Below, one piece after another: positions 8,721 to 16,435 of a stretch of DNA of 33,596 bases. The position numbers and the translations under genes are program-made. The first letter of the stretch is position 1. Each line of letters begins with the position of its first letter. The stretch is from Oscillospiraceae bacterium (GTDB lineage Bacteria > Bacillota > Clostridia > Oscillospirales > Ruminococcaceae): assembly GCA_017848125.1 (NCBI GenBank), contig JAGAJY010000122.1, positions 1 through 33,596 of the forward strand, written 5' to 3'. Below the pieces are notes generated by a model that saw only the letters and a program-made list of their open reading frames with translations, was not told where the DNA came from and made no database searches.

Positions 8721-9275
8721 TCATATTATATCGTCATTCTTTATGATATCTGCAATTTCGGGATTGTTATAAAGCCCCAGATCAAAAAGTTTATCAGCCT
8801 GACGGTGTGTTATCTTCCCCGTCAGAGAATAGACATACTGACCGTGAGCCTCCTCAGTACCGTTCCATGAGTCTATCACCTTAAGCCAGCCTGCCTTTTC
8901 CAGAGTCCGCTCGGGAAATTCCTTCTTTCCGTAAAACTTCTCAGCAAGGGCTTTCGCCGCCTTGGTATGCCCCGTAAAGCTGCAGGAATATGTATCACCC
9001 TCGGGGGATATCCAGCCCAGCTTGAAATCGGGGTGATTCTTGAAAAACATCTCCTCAACGGTCAGAGGATACCTGCCGTCTGTTTCGGCTATCCTGTCAA
9101 AATCGAACTCACCGGGAGAAAATCTGAAATATCCGCCGTTGCCGTCAAGGACAACGGGAAGCTGTTCCTCGGTCACTCTTGAAGCAAATTCGGTGTCCGC
9201 AAGGGATTCGAGGCTGTCATAATATTCGTAGCAGTAGTATCCCGTAGGGGATTTGAAAACAGCGTATTTCTTCAT
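8721..9275 (-). CDS. Hypothetical cytoplasmic protein
   Basis: 184 residues, no recognised family, no signal peptide or membrane segment. Rich in aromatic residues, with a start that reads like a small globular domain (KYAVFKSPTGYYCYEYYDSL). A central WISPEGDTYSCSFTGH segment is followed by a helix and a KAGWLKV strand; the C-terminus resembles a short helical domain. The ATG at 9275 is chosen because GGAGGAG lies about ten bases upstream; the longer frame from 9350 would start inside the promoter. It has its own near-consensus promoter and terminator, so it is transcribed alone. Confidence 0.75.
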   Translation of the reverse strand: MKKYAVFKSPTGYYCYEYYDSLESLADTEFASRVTEEQLPVVLDGNGGYFRFSPGEFDFDRIAETDGRYPLTVEEMFFKNHPDFKLGWISPEGDTYSCSFTGHTKAAKALAEKFYGKKEFPERTLEKAGWLKVIDSWNGTEEAHGQYVYSLTGKITHRQADKLFDLGLYNNPEIADIIKNDDII

Positions 9276-9338
9276 TGTCCGAAATACTCCTCCGTACAGT
9301 CTGCCGCAGTCAAAAGGGCAGTTTATATTATATACAAT

Positions 9339-9367
9339 ATTATAGCACACAGCCGCCTGTTTGTCAA
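9339..9367 (-). promoter_or_regulatory. Consensus promoter of the hypothetical gene at 8721-9275
   Basis: Minus strand: perfect -35 TTGACA (9362-9367), 17-base spacer, perfect -10 TATAAT (9339-9344) with TGC before it (extended -10). It should be strong unless repressed. Confidence 0.85.
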
Positions 9368-9459
9368 CATCTCTGTCGCCGCCGTAAAGGTTTTCGCTTT
9401 TGTATAATTATAAGCAATATTTTATAAAAGATTTGTAAAAAATCACATACTTTCCCTAC

Positions 9460-9488
9460 TTGAAATCTCTGTGAAATTATGATAAAAT
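9460..9488 (+). promoter_or_regulatory. Promoter of the binding-protein / GGDEF operon
   Basis: -35 TTGAAA (9460-9465), 17-base spacer, -10 TAAAAT (9483-9488) with TGA immediately before it. The transcript would have a ~75-base leader containing a small 7-bp hairpin (TGCGGAA, 9524-9541). Confidence 0.7.
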
Positions 9489-9570
9489 ATTTAACATATA
9501 AAAGTATGCTTTTGCGTGCTTTCTGCGGAACAAATTCCGCAAAATCTAAAGAATATGGAGGAAATCTTTT

Positions 9571-10554
9571 ATGAAAAAGGGAATTTTCAGAAGAATCGCA
9601 GTTTGTGCGGTTGCTATGTCTCTCATGGCATCGTTTTCAGCCTGCGGAGCTAAGGAAGAGGAGAGTGCGGGAACAATTTCCGTTATCCTTAAATCACAGG
9701 ACACTCCCCAGTATTGGGACGTAGTAGCAAACGGAGCTAAGGAGGCAGGCGAAGAGCTTGGCTATACTATTGACGTTCAGGCTCCTCCCACCGAGGCTGA
9801 TATAAACATTCAGATCGACCTTATCAATCAGGCTGTTGCAAATAAGGCAGATGCCATTGTTCTTGCTCCCATCAATCTCACTGACACAAACTCAGCTATC
9901 CAGAATGCTCAGGAGGCAGGTGTCGCTGTTCTCACCATTGATTCCAGAGCAGATCTTCCTGACCTTACATACATCGGCACTGACAACGAAGCAGCCGGCG
10001 CTGTTGCTGGAAGAGAATCAAAGCCTCTCCTTACAGGAAGCAAGAAGGTTGCAATAATCGCTATCTCGGAAGGCTCTGCTACAAGCCAGCGTGCATCTGG
10101 CTTTGTAAGTGCGCTTTGCCCCGAGGGAGAGGAATCCGACATCAAGATCGTTGAAACACTCTACTGCAATGCAGATACAGCAACCGCAAAGGCTCAGGCG
10201 CTTACCCTTATTGAAAAGCATCCCGATCTGGAAATGATCTACGGTGTAAATCAGAATGCCGCAACAGGCATCTGCGAAGCTATCGTTGAGCTTGGTATTC
10301 CCGGTCAGATAAAGGTTGTCGGCTTCGACTCCTCCGATCAGATGATAGAGTACCTCGAAGGCGGCGTAATAAACGGATTTGTTGTTCAGAACCCCTACAA
10401 TATAGGCTATCTGGGTGTAAGAAACGCAGCAAAGGTGCTTGACGGAGAATCCATAGGCTTAGTTATCGACACAGGAGCAACCTTTATCAGCAAGGATAAC
10501 CTTAATGACGAAGCTGTTCAGAAGCTCCTTTATCCTCTCGGCAAGGCTGAGTAA
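9571..10554 (+). CDS. Sugar-type ABC substrate-binding lipoprotein (RbsB-like)
   Basis: 327 residues. The signal peptide has a lipobox (SFSAC, Cys25), so the protein should be lipid-anchored on the outer face of the membrane. The body is a periplasmic-binding-protein fold of the ribose/galactose/AI-2 class: it opens with SVILKSQDTPQYWDVVANGA, has IDLINQAVANKADAIVLAPI around residues 85-105, then a DSRADLPDLTYIGTDNEAAG linker and a second domain with GVNQNAATGICEA and VVGFDSSDQ. GGAGG precedes the ATG. No ABC permease or ATPase is nearby; the next gene, 14 bases downstream, encodes a membrane GGDEF protein. It may therefore work as a ligand sensor for that protein rather than in uptake. The ligand is probably a sugar or sugar-like compound, but the sequence does not say which. 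Confidence 0.9.
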   Translation: MKKGIFRRIAVCAVAMSLMASFSACGAKEEESAGTISVILKSQDTPQYWDVVANGAKEAGEELGYTIDVQAPPTEADINIQIDLINQAVANKADAIVLAPINLTDTNSAIQNAQEAGVAVLTIDSRADLPDLTYIGTDNEAAGAVAGRESKPLLTGSKKVAIIAISEGSATSQRASGFVSALCPEGEESDIKIVETLYCNADTATAKAQALTLIEKHPDLEMIYGVNQNAATGICEAIVELGIPGQIKVVGFDSSDQMIEYLEGGVINGFVVQNPYNIGYLGVRNAAKVLDGESIGLVIDTGATFISKDNLNDEAVQKLLYPLGKAE

Positions 10555-10568
10555 TCAGGAGGTACAAT

Positions 10569-11771
10569 ATGGCAAAGAATAAGAAGAAGGAACAGTCTTC
10601 CACAAGAGCATATACAGTTGCGGCTATATTCTTCGCATTCGCTATCATATCCAGCGTTATGATGTTCCAGATGGTTTACTATCCCATGAACAAGAATTCG
10701 GCGCTCAGTGCTGAATCCAGTAAATCCATCTACACCATCAGAGAGGAACTTCTCTCCATCAACAGAAACGTTCTTATGATAATCACAGGTATCGGTGACC
10801 CCACAGGATATGTTACAGACGTTGAAAACTCCTTTGCAAATATCGACAAGGCAATGGAGACTTATGAGGGTATCGACTACCATTCCGAAAAGGAATACGA
10901 AAGATACGAATCAGGTAAAGACGACGTTATGAACCTGAGAGCAAAGATCAACGAATACCGTTATGCTATCGCTTCTCTTGACCATGCAGAGGCTACAAAT
11001 GTATATACACAGCAGATCCTGGTGTATCAGCAGTCAGCTCTTGAAATGTTTGACGCCGTTATCGACAACCACAACAAACATTCTGAGGTGCAGAAGGCAA
11101 GAGGACAGAGAGTGTTCTACATCGCCATCAGCGTTATGATCGCTATTCTTGTTGTAGGTGAAGTGGTTATCTTCATCACTGCAAAGAACGCAAAGAAGGC
11201 TCAGGCAGAGCTTGACAGAAAGGCAAAGCAGGTTGAGGCTGCCGACAGAAAGTTCAAGCACTCCCAGGAGAAGATCAACGATATTGCTTACTCCAACTTC
11301 CTTACCGGTCTCAAGAACCGCTACGCTCTCGAAAACGACATCGGGGAGAAGCTTGCAAACGAGCAGCTCAACATTGCCGTTTTCGATATGGATAATTTCC
11401 GCAGCATCAACGACATCTACGGCTATGACTTCGGCGACGAATACCTTGTTATGCTTGCTGAAAACCTCAAGTCCAACTTCGGCGAATTTGCCGAGATCTA
11501 CAACATCACAGGAAACGAGTTCTGTCTGGTATTCAACAGAGAGATCTCCGACACAAACGCTATGAGATACGCAGAGAACGTATTTACAGTTCTCAGCAGT
11601 GTTTACACCATTGCCAACATTGGTATCCAGCTTACAGTAACAGGCTGCCGCTACCACTATCTCCCCGGCGAGTGTGCTAACCTCAACGCTCTCCTTGTAA
11701 AGACTGACAATGTTATCAGAAATGCAAAGAGAAACGGCGGCAACACTCTCCAGAATGTAATGAGTATGTAA
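10569..11771 (+). CDS. Membrane protein with four-helix sensor and degenerate GGDEF domain
   Basis: 400 residues. A transmembrane helix at ~15-37, an extracytoplasmic helical region (~40-182) with the look of a four-helix-bundle sensor, a second transmembrane helix at ~183-204, a short coiled coil, then a GGDEF-family domain. Family landmarks are present: FLTGLKNR (~244-251), the metal-site region FDMDNFRSIND (272-282) and YGYDFGDEYL. The signature itself reads TGNEF (314-318) instead of GGDEF, losing the first Gly and replacing Asp by Asn. Diguanylate cyclase activity is therefore doubtful; it could be a weak cyclase, a GTP or c-di-GMP sensor, or a signalling scaffold. AGGAGG precedes the ATG. 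It is co-transcribed with the upstream binding-protein gene, which probably feeds its sensor domain. Confidence 0.88.
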   Translation: MAKNKKKEQSSTRAYTVAAIFFAFAIISSVMMFQMVYYPMNKNSALSAESSKSIYTIREELLSINRNVLMIITGIGDPTGYVTDVENSFANIDKAMETYEGIDYHSEKEYERYESGKDDVMNLRAKINEYRYAIASLDHAEATNVYTQQILVYQQSALEMFDAVIDNHNKHSEVQKARGQRVFYIAISVMIAILVVGEVVIFITAKNAKKAQAELDRKAKQVEAADRKFKHSQEKINDIAYSNFLTGLKNRYALENDIGEKLANEQLNIAVFDMDNFRSINDIYGYDFGDEYLVMLAENLKSNFGEFAEIYNITGNEFCLVFNREISDTNAMRYAENVFTVLSSVYTIANIGIQLTVTGCRYHYLPGECANLNALLVKTDNVIRNAKRNGGNTLQNVMSM

Positions 11772-11780
11772 TTTTATCTG

Positions 11781-11882
11781 ATACTAATCACCATTTGAAT
11801 TATGGAGAAGAAATCGACGCAAAAGCTTTGGTATAAGGCTTTTGTGGCGAGAGATTCTCATAATTCAATGAGTGATTAGTAT
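11781..11882. repeat. 102-base imperfect inverted-repeat element with nested hairpin
   Basis: The ends are perfect 11-base inverted repeats (11781-11791 ATACTAATCAC with 11872-11882). A second paired block follows (TTGAATTATG at 11795-11804 with 11859-11868), then a GAGAA/TTCT block, and an inner imperfect hairpin around 11817-11849 (CGACGCAAAAGC with GCTTTTGTGGCG). It folds as one long stem and lies between the GGDEF stop and the operon terminator. It could be a small MITE-like element or a structured 3' UTR RNA. It has no coding capacity, and its ends recur at 28809-28842. Confidence 0.7.
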
Positions 11883-11925
11883 GACTCGTCTTGTGCAGAA
11901 AGCATAAGGCGAGTCTTTGTTTTTG
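11883..11925 (+). terminator. Terminator of the binding-protein / GGDEF operon
   Basis: A 10-bp stem (11883-11892 with 11906-11915, one G-T wobble) and 13-base loop, followed by TTTGTTTTT. Bases 11926-12007 between it and the next promoter are AT-rich and hold nothing I can identify. Confidence 0.8.
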
Positions 11926-12007
11926 TGAAATTTGTTACCAATAACAAAAATCAATCACCCGTTTTCAATTATTTATACATATTTTTTCAATTGACCTCTG
12001 CATTTTC

Positions 12008-12036
12008 TTGACATTCTATAATTAAAGTGGTATAAT
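12008..12036 (+). promoter_or_regulatory. Consensus promoter of the kinase/vWA/PP2C cassette
   Basis: Perfect -35 TTGACA (12008-12013), 17-base spacer, perfect -10 TATAAT (12031-12036) with TGG before it. The leader to the ATG at 12110 is about 65 bases and AT-rich. It is the only clear promoter between here and 17644, so the five genes probably share a transcript. Confidence 0.85.
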
Positions 12037-12109
12037 ATTTCATAGTAGTTTTTTGTATTTGATTTTATAATTGATTTGTATATATTACATTAAGTCAGGA
12101 GAGTTGATT

Positions 12110-13168
12110 ATGAAATGTGAGAACTGCGGTGCAGAGCTTGAATTCACCACTACAAAATGTGAAGAATGCGGCACATTGACAAGGCAGAACGTTGAAGGCT
12201 TTGAAAACACCAAAGAGGTGTGTGCAAGGCTGAAAACAATGGTTGACCAGTTCGGAAAGAAAATGCTTACGGACGATATCAAATCCATCTCGCTTCTCAA
12301 TGACTTTCTTCCTGAATTTGACAAGGAGAGAGGTCTGCTCAAAAGTATGATGGACGCAGGCGTTCTTAAGGATATGCTTGCCGACACAAATCCCGATATG
12401 GCTGTTATGAATGCAAAGAACCATATGCTGGGCAAGATGTTCATTTCAAAAAATGCGGCAGAGTTCGTCGTGGTATGTTTTACATATATGCTGGGATGGG
12501 AGTACCTTTCGCCTCTTAAGGAAAAAGAGCCTGAAAAGGAAACCGACGATAAGCCCAAGAAGAAAAAAATCACAATGATAAACATCGAGGAGAAGGTTTT
12601 CTTCCCCATCGATGCCGCTAAATACAGACTTTTCGGAAGCAATATAAGCATTGCCGAGGGTTATACAAAGATCGAAAGCTTCTGCTTTGACGGCTTTAAA
12701 ATGCTTAAAACCGTAAATCTTCCCTCAACGCTTCTTGCTATCGGCGATTATGCATTCTCCGACTGCAAGAATCTCAGGTCGATAAATCTTCCCGAGAACC
12801 TGAAGATCATCAGACAGGGCGCATTCAGCCAATGTGTCAAGCTGACGGTAATAAATATCCCCAAGGGAGTTCTGGAAATCGAGGACAACACCTTCCTCTT
12901 CTGCCAGAATCTCGAGGTCATTGAAATCCCCGATACGGTAGGAAGCATCGGTGCTTCTGCGTTCTCAGGCTGCGAAAAGCTCAGGAAGCTTTTCCTCCCC
13001 GACAGCGTAAAGTTCATTGACAACGACGCTTTCTCCTGCTGTCCCGATCTGGTTATCCATTGCTATGAGAACTCTTATGTTCACAAGTACTGCTTAGCCA
13101 ACGGCATCAACTACGAAACCGTATCAAAGGGTAATTCTCTGAGACGCAGAATAAATATGGAAGGATGA
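12110..13168 (+). CDS. Zinc-ribbon protein with BspA-type leucine-rich repeats
   Basis: 352 residues, no signal peptide, so probably cytoplasmic, unlike most BspA-type LRR proteins, which are exported. An N-terminal zinc ribbon (C3-x2-C6 ... C17-x2-C20) is followed by a helical segment (~30-150) and a Lys/Glu-rich linker. About five LRR_5 (BspA/TpLRR) units of ~23 residues then follow, for example LPSTLLAIGDYAFSDCKNL and IPDTVGSIGASAFSGCEKL. The ATG at 12110 has AGGAG at the right distance; an in-frame ATG at 12071 has none. First gene of the cassette: the kinase gene starts five bases after its stop, so the LRR domain is a good candidate for a recognition or scaffold part of that pathway. 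That role is inference. Confidence 0.88.
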   Translation: MKCENCGAELEFTTTKCEECGTLTRQNVEGFENTKEVCARLKTMVDQFGKKMLTDDIKSISLLNDFLPEFDKERGLLKSMMDAGVLKDMLADTNPDMAVMNAKNHMLGKMFISKNAAEFVVVCFTYMLGWEYLSPLKEKEPEKETDDKPKKKKITMINIEEKVFFPIDAAKYRLFGSNISIAEGYTKIESFCFDGFKMLKTVNLPSTLLAIGDYAFSDCKNLRSINLPENLKIIRQGAFSQCVKLTVINIPKGVLEIEDNTFLFCQNLEVIEIPDTVGSIGASAFSGCEKLRKLFLPDSVKFIDNDAFSCCPDLVIHCYENSYVHKYCLANGINYETVSKGNSLRRRINMEG

Positions 13169-13173
13169 GCTGA

Positions 13174-14517
13174 ATGGTTGAACTTAAGATAGGTCAGGAA
13201 GTGGAAATGGAGTACGGAGGCCATGCCAAGGTACTCAGTGTTATAGGCAGCGGCGGACAGGGTATTGTTTATCTTGTTGAATTCAACGGCTCAAAGTGGG
13301 CGCTGAAATGGTATGACATCAACAAGATCAAAAAGCCCAAGGAGTTCCGCAACAACATCAAGAACAATATCAACGACGGTCCTCCCAGCAACAAGTTCCT
13401 CTGGCCAAGATACCTTACCAAGGAAAATGAGGACGGCACTTTCGGCTACATAATGGATCTGAAGCCTGCAAGCTTCGATTCCTTCGTTGATATCCTCAAT
13501 ACCTACAAGCTTGTGGTCGATCCCCATACGGGAAGAGCTTCCAAGAAGCCTGTAAAGTTTGCAAGCCTTTACGCTATGGTAACAGCGGTTATCAACATCG
13601 TAAACGCATTCAGACAGCTTCACAGAGTAGGAAAGAGCTATCAGGACCTTAACGACGGCGGCTTCTTCATCAATGTTGACACAGGTGCTGTTCTGGTCTG
13701 CGACTGCGATAACATTTCCCCCGACGGTACAAACTTCGGAATCGGCGGCAAGCCCGGCTATATGGCTCCCGAGGTCGTAAGAGGAATCGCAAAGCCCAAT
13801 GTTCAGACGGATAAGTATTCTCTTGCGGTGGTACTTTTCAAGCTTCTGTTCAGAGGCGACCCCATGGAGGGCGAAAAGGTTGTAAAGGATATATGCCTTA
13901 CAGAATCATCTGAGCTGAGGCATTACGGTCAGAACGCTATATTCGTTTATGACCCCGACAATGCTTCAAACCGCCCCGTAAGAGGAATCCACGACAACGT
14001 TATCAAGTTCTGGAGACTTTATCCCGAATACATCAGAGAAGCCTTCATCACATCGTTCACTGTCGGCATCACCGACCCCAACAAGCGTATTATCGAGAAC
14101 GAGTGGCAGAAGCTTTTCATCAGACTCCGCTCTGAGATAATTATGTGCGGCTGCGGCAGGACAAATTTCACATCAATGTTCGTTAAGCCCGATGACAAGA
14201 CCTATAAGTGCCCCAAGTGCGGTATGGAATTTGCAACCATCGGCTTCAGCAACCGTGATTACCGCCTGCCCCTCTATGTAGGCTGCCGCTTCTTTGAATG
14301 TGAGATACAGAACGATTCAGACGATTTCCTCAACATTGCGGGAGAGCTTGTGGAGAATAAGCTCAAGCCCGGAGTTATCGGAATAAAGAACTGTTCAAGC
14401 AAGGTATGGAAGGTCAAAATGCCAGACGGCGAGGTATATGACATAGGTCCTTCAAAGGGCTTCCCCATCTGGTCGGGTCTTGAAATAGATTTCGGCGGCG
14501 TAACTGCCAAGATATGA
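13174..14517 (+). CDS. Atypical Ser/Thr protein kinase with zinc ribbon (YegI/TerY-P type)
   Basis: 447 residues. Kinase N-lobe with Gly-rich loop GSGGQG (25-30) and ATP Lys45 (WALKWY). The catalytic loop reads YQDLNDGG (156-163) instead of HRDLKxxN: Asp158 is kept, but Lys and the metal-binding Asn are lost. The DFG position reads DCD (177-179), and APE is at 198-200. The D-x-D form occurs, as I recall, in the YegI-like kinases paired with vWA and PP2C proteins, some of which are active, so this is not necessarily a pseudokinase. A zinc ribbon (C325/C327 and C346/C349) and a ~90-residue C-terminal beta-rich domain follow. Cytosolic. It starts five bases after the LRR gene; vWA and PP2C genes follow, which identifies the TerY-P triad. 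Confidence 0.88.
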   Translation: MVELKIGQEVEMEYGGHAKVLSVIGSGGQGIVYLVEFNGSKWALKWYDINKIKKPKEFRNNIKNNINDGPPSNKFLWPRYLTKENEDGTFGYIMDLKPASFDSFVDILNTYKLVVDPHTGRASKKPVKFASLYAMVTAVINIVNAFRQLHRVGKSYQDLNDGGFFINVDTGAVLVCDCDNISPDGTNFGIGGKPGYMAPEVVRGIAKPNVQTDKYSLAVVLFKLLFRGDPMEGEKVVKDICLTESSELRHYGQNAIFVYDPDNASNRPVRGIHDNVIKFWRLYPEYIREAFITSFTVGITDPNKRIIENEWQKLFIRLRSEIIMCGCGRTNFTSMFVKPDDKTYKCPKCGMEFATIGFSNRDYRLPLYVGCRFFECEIQNDSDDFLNIAGELVENKLKPGVIGIKNCSSKVWKVKMPDGEVYDIGPSKGFPIWSGLEIDFGGVTAKI

Positions 14518-14565
14518 GCATATTGAAAATTTGAGATCATTCTTGATATTTAAGGAGTAGATATT

Positions 14566-15396
14566 ATGAGCAATAATGTTAACAACACAGAAGAAACAAA
14601 GGATTCTATGCTGGATACTGCGGCAGATGACCTTCTCGATTTTGACGATGACGATCCCCTTAACGCCACAAGCGTATCCAAAAAGAGCCTTGTAATCTTC
14701 TTCCTCATTGATACCTCTGGAAGTATGAGAGGCACAAAGATGGGCGAGCTCAATACCGTTATGGAGGAGCTTATCCCCGAGATCAGACGTGTTGGCGAGG
14801 CTGACACAGATGTAAAGCTTGCAGTTCTCACCTTCTCCTCAAGCGTAAGCTGGATGTATTCCGAGCCTATTTCCATCGAGGATTTCGAGTGGACTCGTCT
14901 CCGTGCGGACGGCGTTACCTGCATGGGTGCAGCATTCAAGGAGCTTTCTCTGAGAATGTCCAGAAACGGCTTCCTCAACTCTCCTTCCCTTTCCTTTGCA
15001 CCCGTAATGTTCCTTATGACAGACGGATACCCCTCCGATGACTATAAGGCAGGTCTGAAGGCTCTTGAGGGCAACAGCTGGTATAAGTTCGGTCTTAAGG
15101 CGGCTCTCGGTATCGGAAACGAAGCAAATGACGATATGCTTGCAGAGTTCACAGGAACAAGAGACACTGTTGTTCACGCATACTCGGGCGGTCAGCTTGC
15201 TCAGATGATAAAGATCGTTGCCGTAACCGCTTCCCAGATCGGAAGTAAGAGTATGACCCTTTCCGACGAAACCAATCAGGAGATCGGTGATGAGGACGTT
15301 TATGCTGCAAAGCAGAAGATGCTCGGTCAGCAGATCCAGGAATTTGTTGCAAATCAGGACGAGGCAGACACCGTTTCCTTTGACACGGGCTGGTAA
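14566..15396 (+). CDS. von Willebrand factor A domain protein (TerY/YegL-like)
   Basis: 276 residues. An acidic ~35-residue N-terminal tail is followed by a vWA domain with an intact metal-ion-dependent adhesion site: D49-T-S51-G-S53, T118 and D153 (MTDG). The C-terminal ~50 residues are polar and helical. No signal peptide, so an intracellular vWA of the TerY/YegL type, expected to bind a partner through its metal site and perhaps to be phosphorylated by the neighbouring kinase and dephosphorylated by the PP2C. AAGGAG precedes the ATG; 48 bases separate it from the kinase gene with no terminator. Function is assigned from family and context only. Confidence 0.9.
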   Translation: MSNNVNNTEETKDSMLDTAADDLLDFDDDDPLNATSVSKKSLVIFFLIDTSGSMRGTKMGELNTVMEELIPEIRRVGEADTDVKLAVLTFSSSVSWMYSEPISIEDFEWTRLRADGVTCMGAAFKELSLRMSRNGFLNSPSLSFAPVMFLMTDGYPSDDYKAGLKALEGNSWYKFGLKAALGIGNEANDDMLAEFTGTRDTVVHAYSGGQLAQMIKIVAVTASQIGSKSMTLSDETNQEIGDEDVYAAKQKMLGQQIQEFVANQDEADTVSFDTGW

Positions 15397-15433
15397 TCTC
15401 AGTAATTCATTATAATTAAGGAGTGAACAGTCT

Positions 15434-16336
15434 ATGTTAAAAGGATTCAGCCGCTCTGTAATGGGCGCAAGCCACGAAAAAAGCGGCCTTGTATGTCAGG
15501 ACAGCTCGGACGTTTTTGTATGCGAAAACTATTCGGCGGTTGTGGTTGCTGACGGTCACGGCAGCAAGAAGCATTTCAGAAGCAACAAGGGCTCTGAATT
15601 TGCCGTTGCCGCAACGCTTGAAACCATAAAGAACTTCTATACCGACCCTGCGGAATTTGAGGAGCATTTTCCCAAGAATCACAAGATGGTTCTTAACAAT
15701 ATTGCAAAGCAGATAATTTCCAACTGGAATACTCTGGTAAATGACCACGTTAAGTCAAATCCCGTTACAGCTGAGGAAAAAAGCAAGTTTACCGACGAGG
15801 AATTTGAAAAGATCCCTCCCGAATCCTACTACGGCACTACTCTTATTGCCGCAGTTGTGGGAAACGGCTTCAGCTTCGGTTTACAGATAGGCGACGGAAG
15901 CTTTGTTGCGATCTTTGAGGATGGATATGCCATCACTCCCCTTGAATACAACGAGTCCGCACCTGCAAACATCACCGCCTCTATGTGCAACGCAAGCGCC
16001 GCTTCGATGTTCAATACCTTCTATATTGACGATAAGCGCCCCATTGCATTCTTTGTATCAACAGACGGTCTTTATACCTCTTTCGGCAGTGAATACGATT
16101 TCCTTGATTACCATACTATCATCACAACTCAGCTTGCTCTGAACAATGCTTATGATGAATCGGTTATAAAGAATCTTGTTAAGCGTTCCCACTTCGGAAC
16201 TGAGGATGATATTTCCCTTTCCTGCGTTTACGACCCCGAATTTGCAAAGGAAAATATTGAGCTTCTCAAGCAGCGCATCGAGGAAAACAAGGAAAAGGCT
16301 CAGAGCAGAAAGAAGAAGCTGCTCAAGAGAATGTAA
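15434..16336 (+). CDS. PP2C-type Ser/Thr phosphatase (YegK-like)
   Basis: 300 residues. PP2C-family motifs: first metal Asp in CQDSS (~22), VADGHGS (38-44), GTTLIAAVV and GDGSF (~140-160), STDGLY (~213) and a C-terminal TEDDISLSC. This is the short serum-sensitive PP2C form found with vWA proteins and atypical kinases; it should dephosphorylate Ser/Thr in the kinase and its targets. The C-terminus is a basic helical tail rich in Lys/Arg. AAGGAG precedes the ATG, 37 bases after the vWA stop. The order kinase-vWA-PP2C on one strand with no terminator supports one operon. Confidence 0.92.
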   Translation: MLKGFSRSVMGASHEKSGLVCQDSSDVFVCENYSAVVVADGHGSKKHFRSNKGSEFAVAATLETIKNFYTDPAEFEEHFPKNHKMVLNNIAKQIISNWNTLVNDHVKSNPVTAEEKSKFTDEEFEKIPPESYYGTTLIAAVVGNGFSFGLQIGDGSFVAIFEDGYAITPLEYNESAPANITASMCNASAASMFNTFYIDDKRPIAFFVSTDGLYTSFGSEYDFLDYHTIITTQLALNNAYDESVIKNLVKRSHFGTEDDISLSCVYDPEFAKENIELLKQRIEENKEKAQSRKKKLLKRM

Positions 16337-16435
16337 TTGTCTATTTTTTCGGCTGGTTGACCGAAATCAAATATTGTCTGTTCCGCTTATGATTTAACGG
16401 AATAAGACGAAATAAAATGAAAGGATCCGATAATT

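Noticed and set aside
11781-11882. Cyclic-di-GMP riboswitch, suggested by the adjacent GGDEF gene
   Set aside because: It lies after the gene, lacks the conserved c-di-GMP-I/II core as I know it, and is a simple long inverted repeat.
12071-12109. Earlier in-frame ATG for the LRR protein
   Set aside because: No Shine-Dalgarno before it; AGGAG fits the ATG at 12110, which begins with the zinc-ribbon Cys motif.
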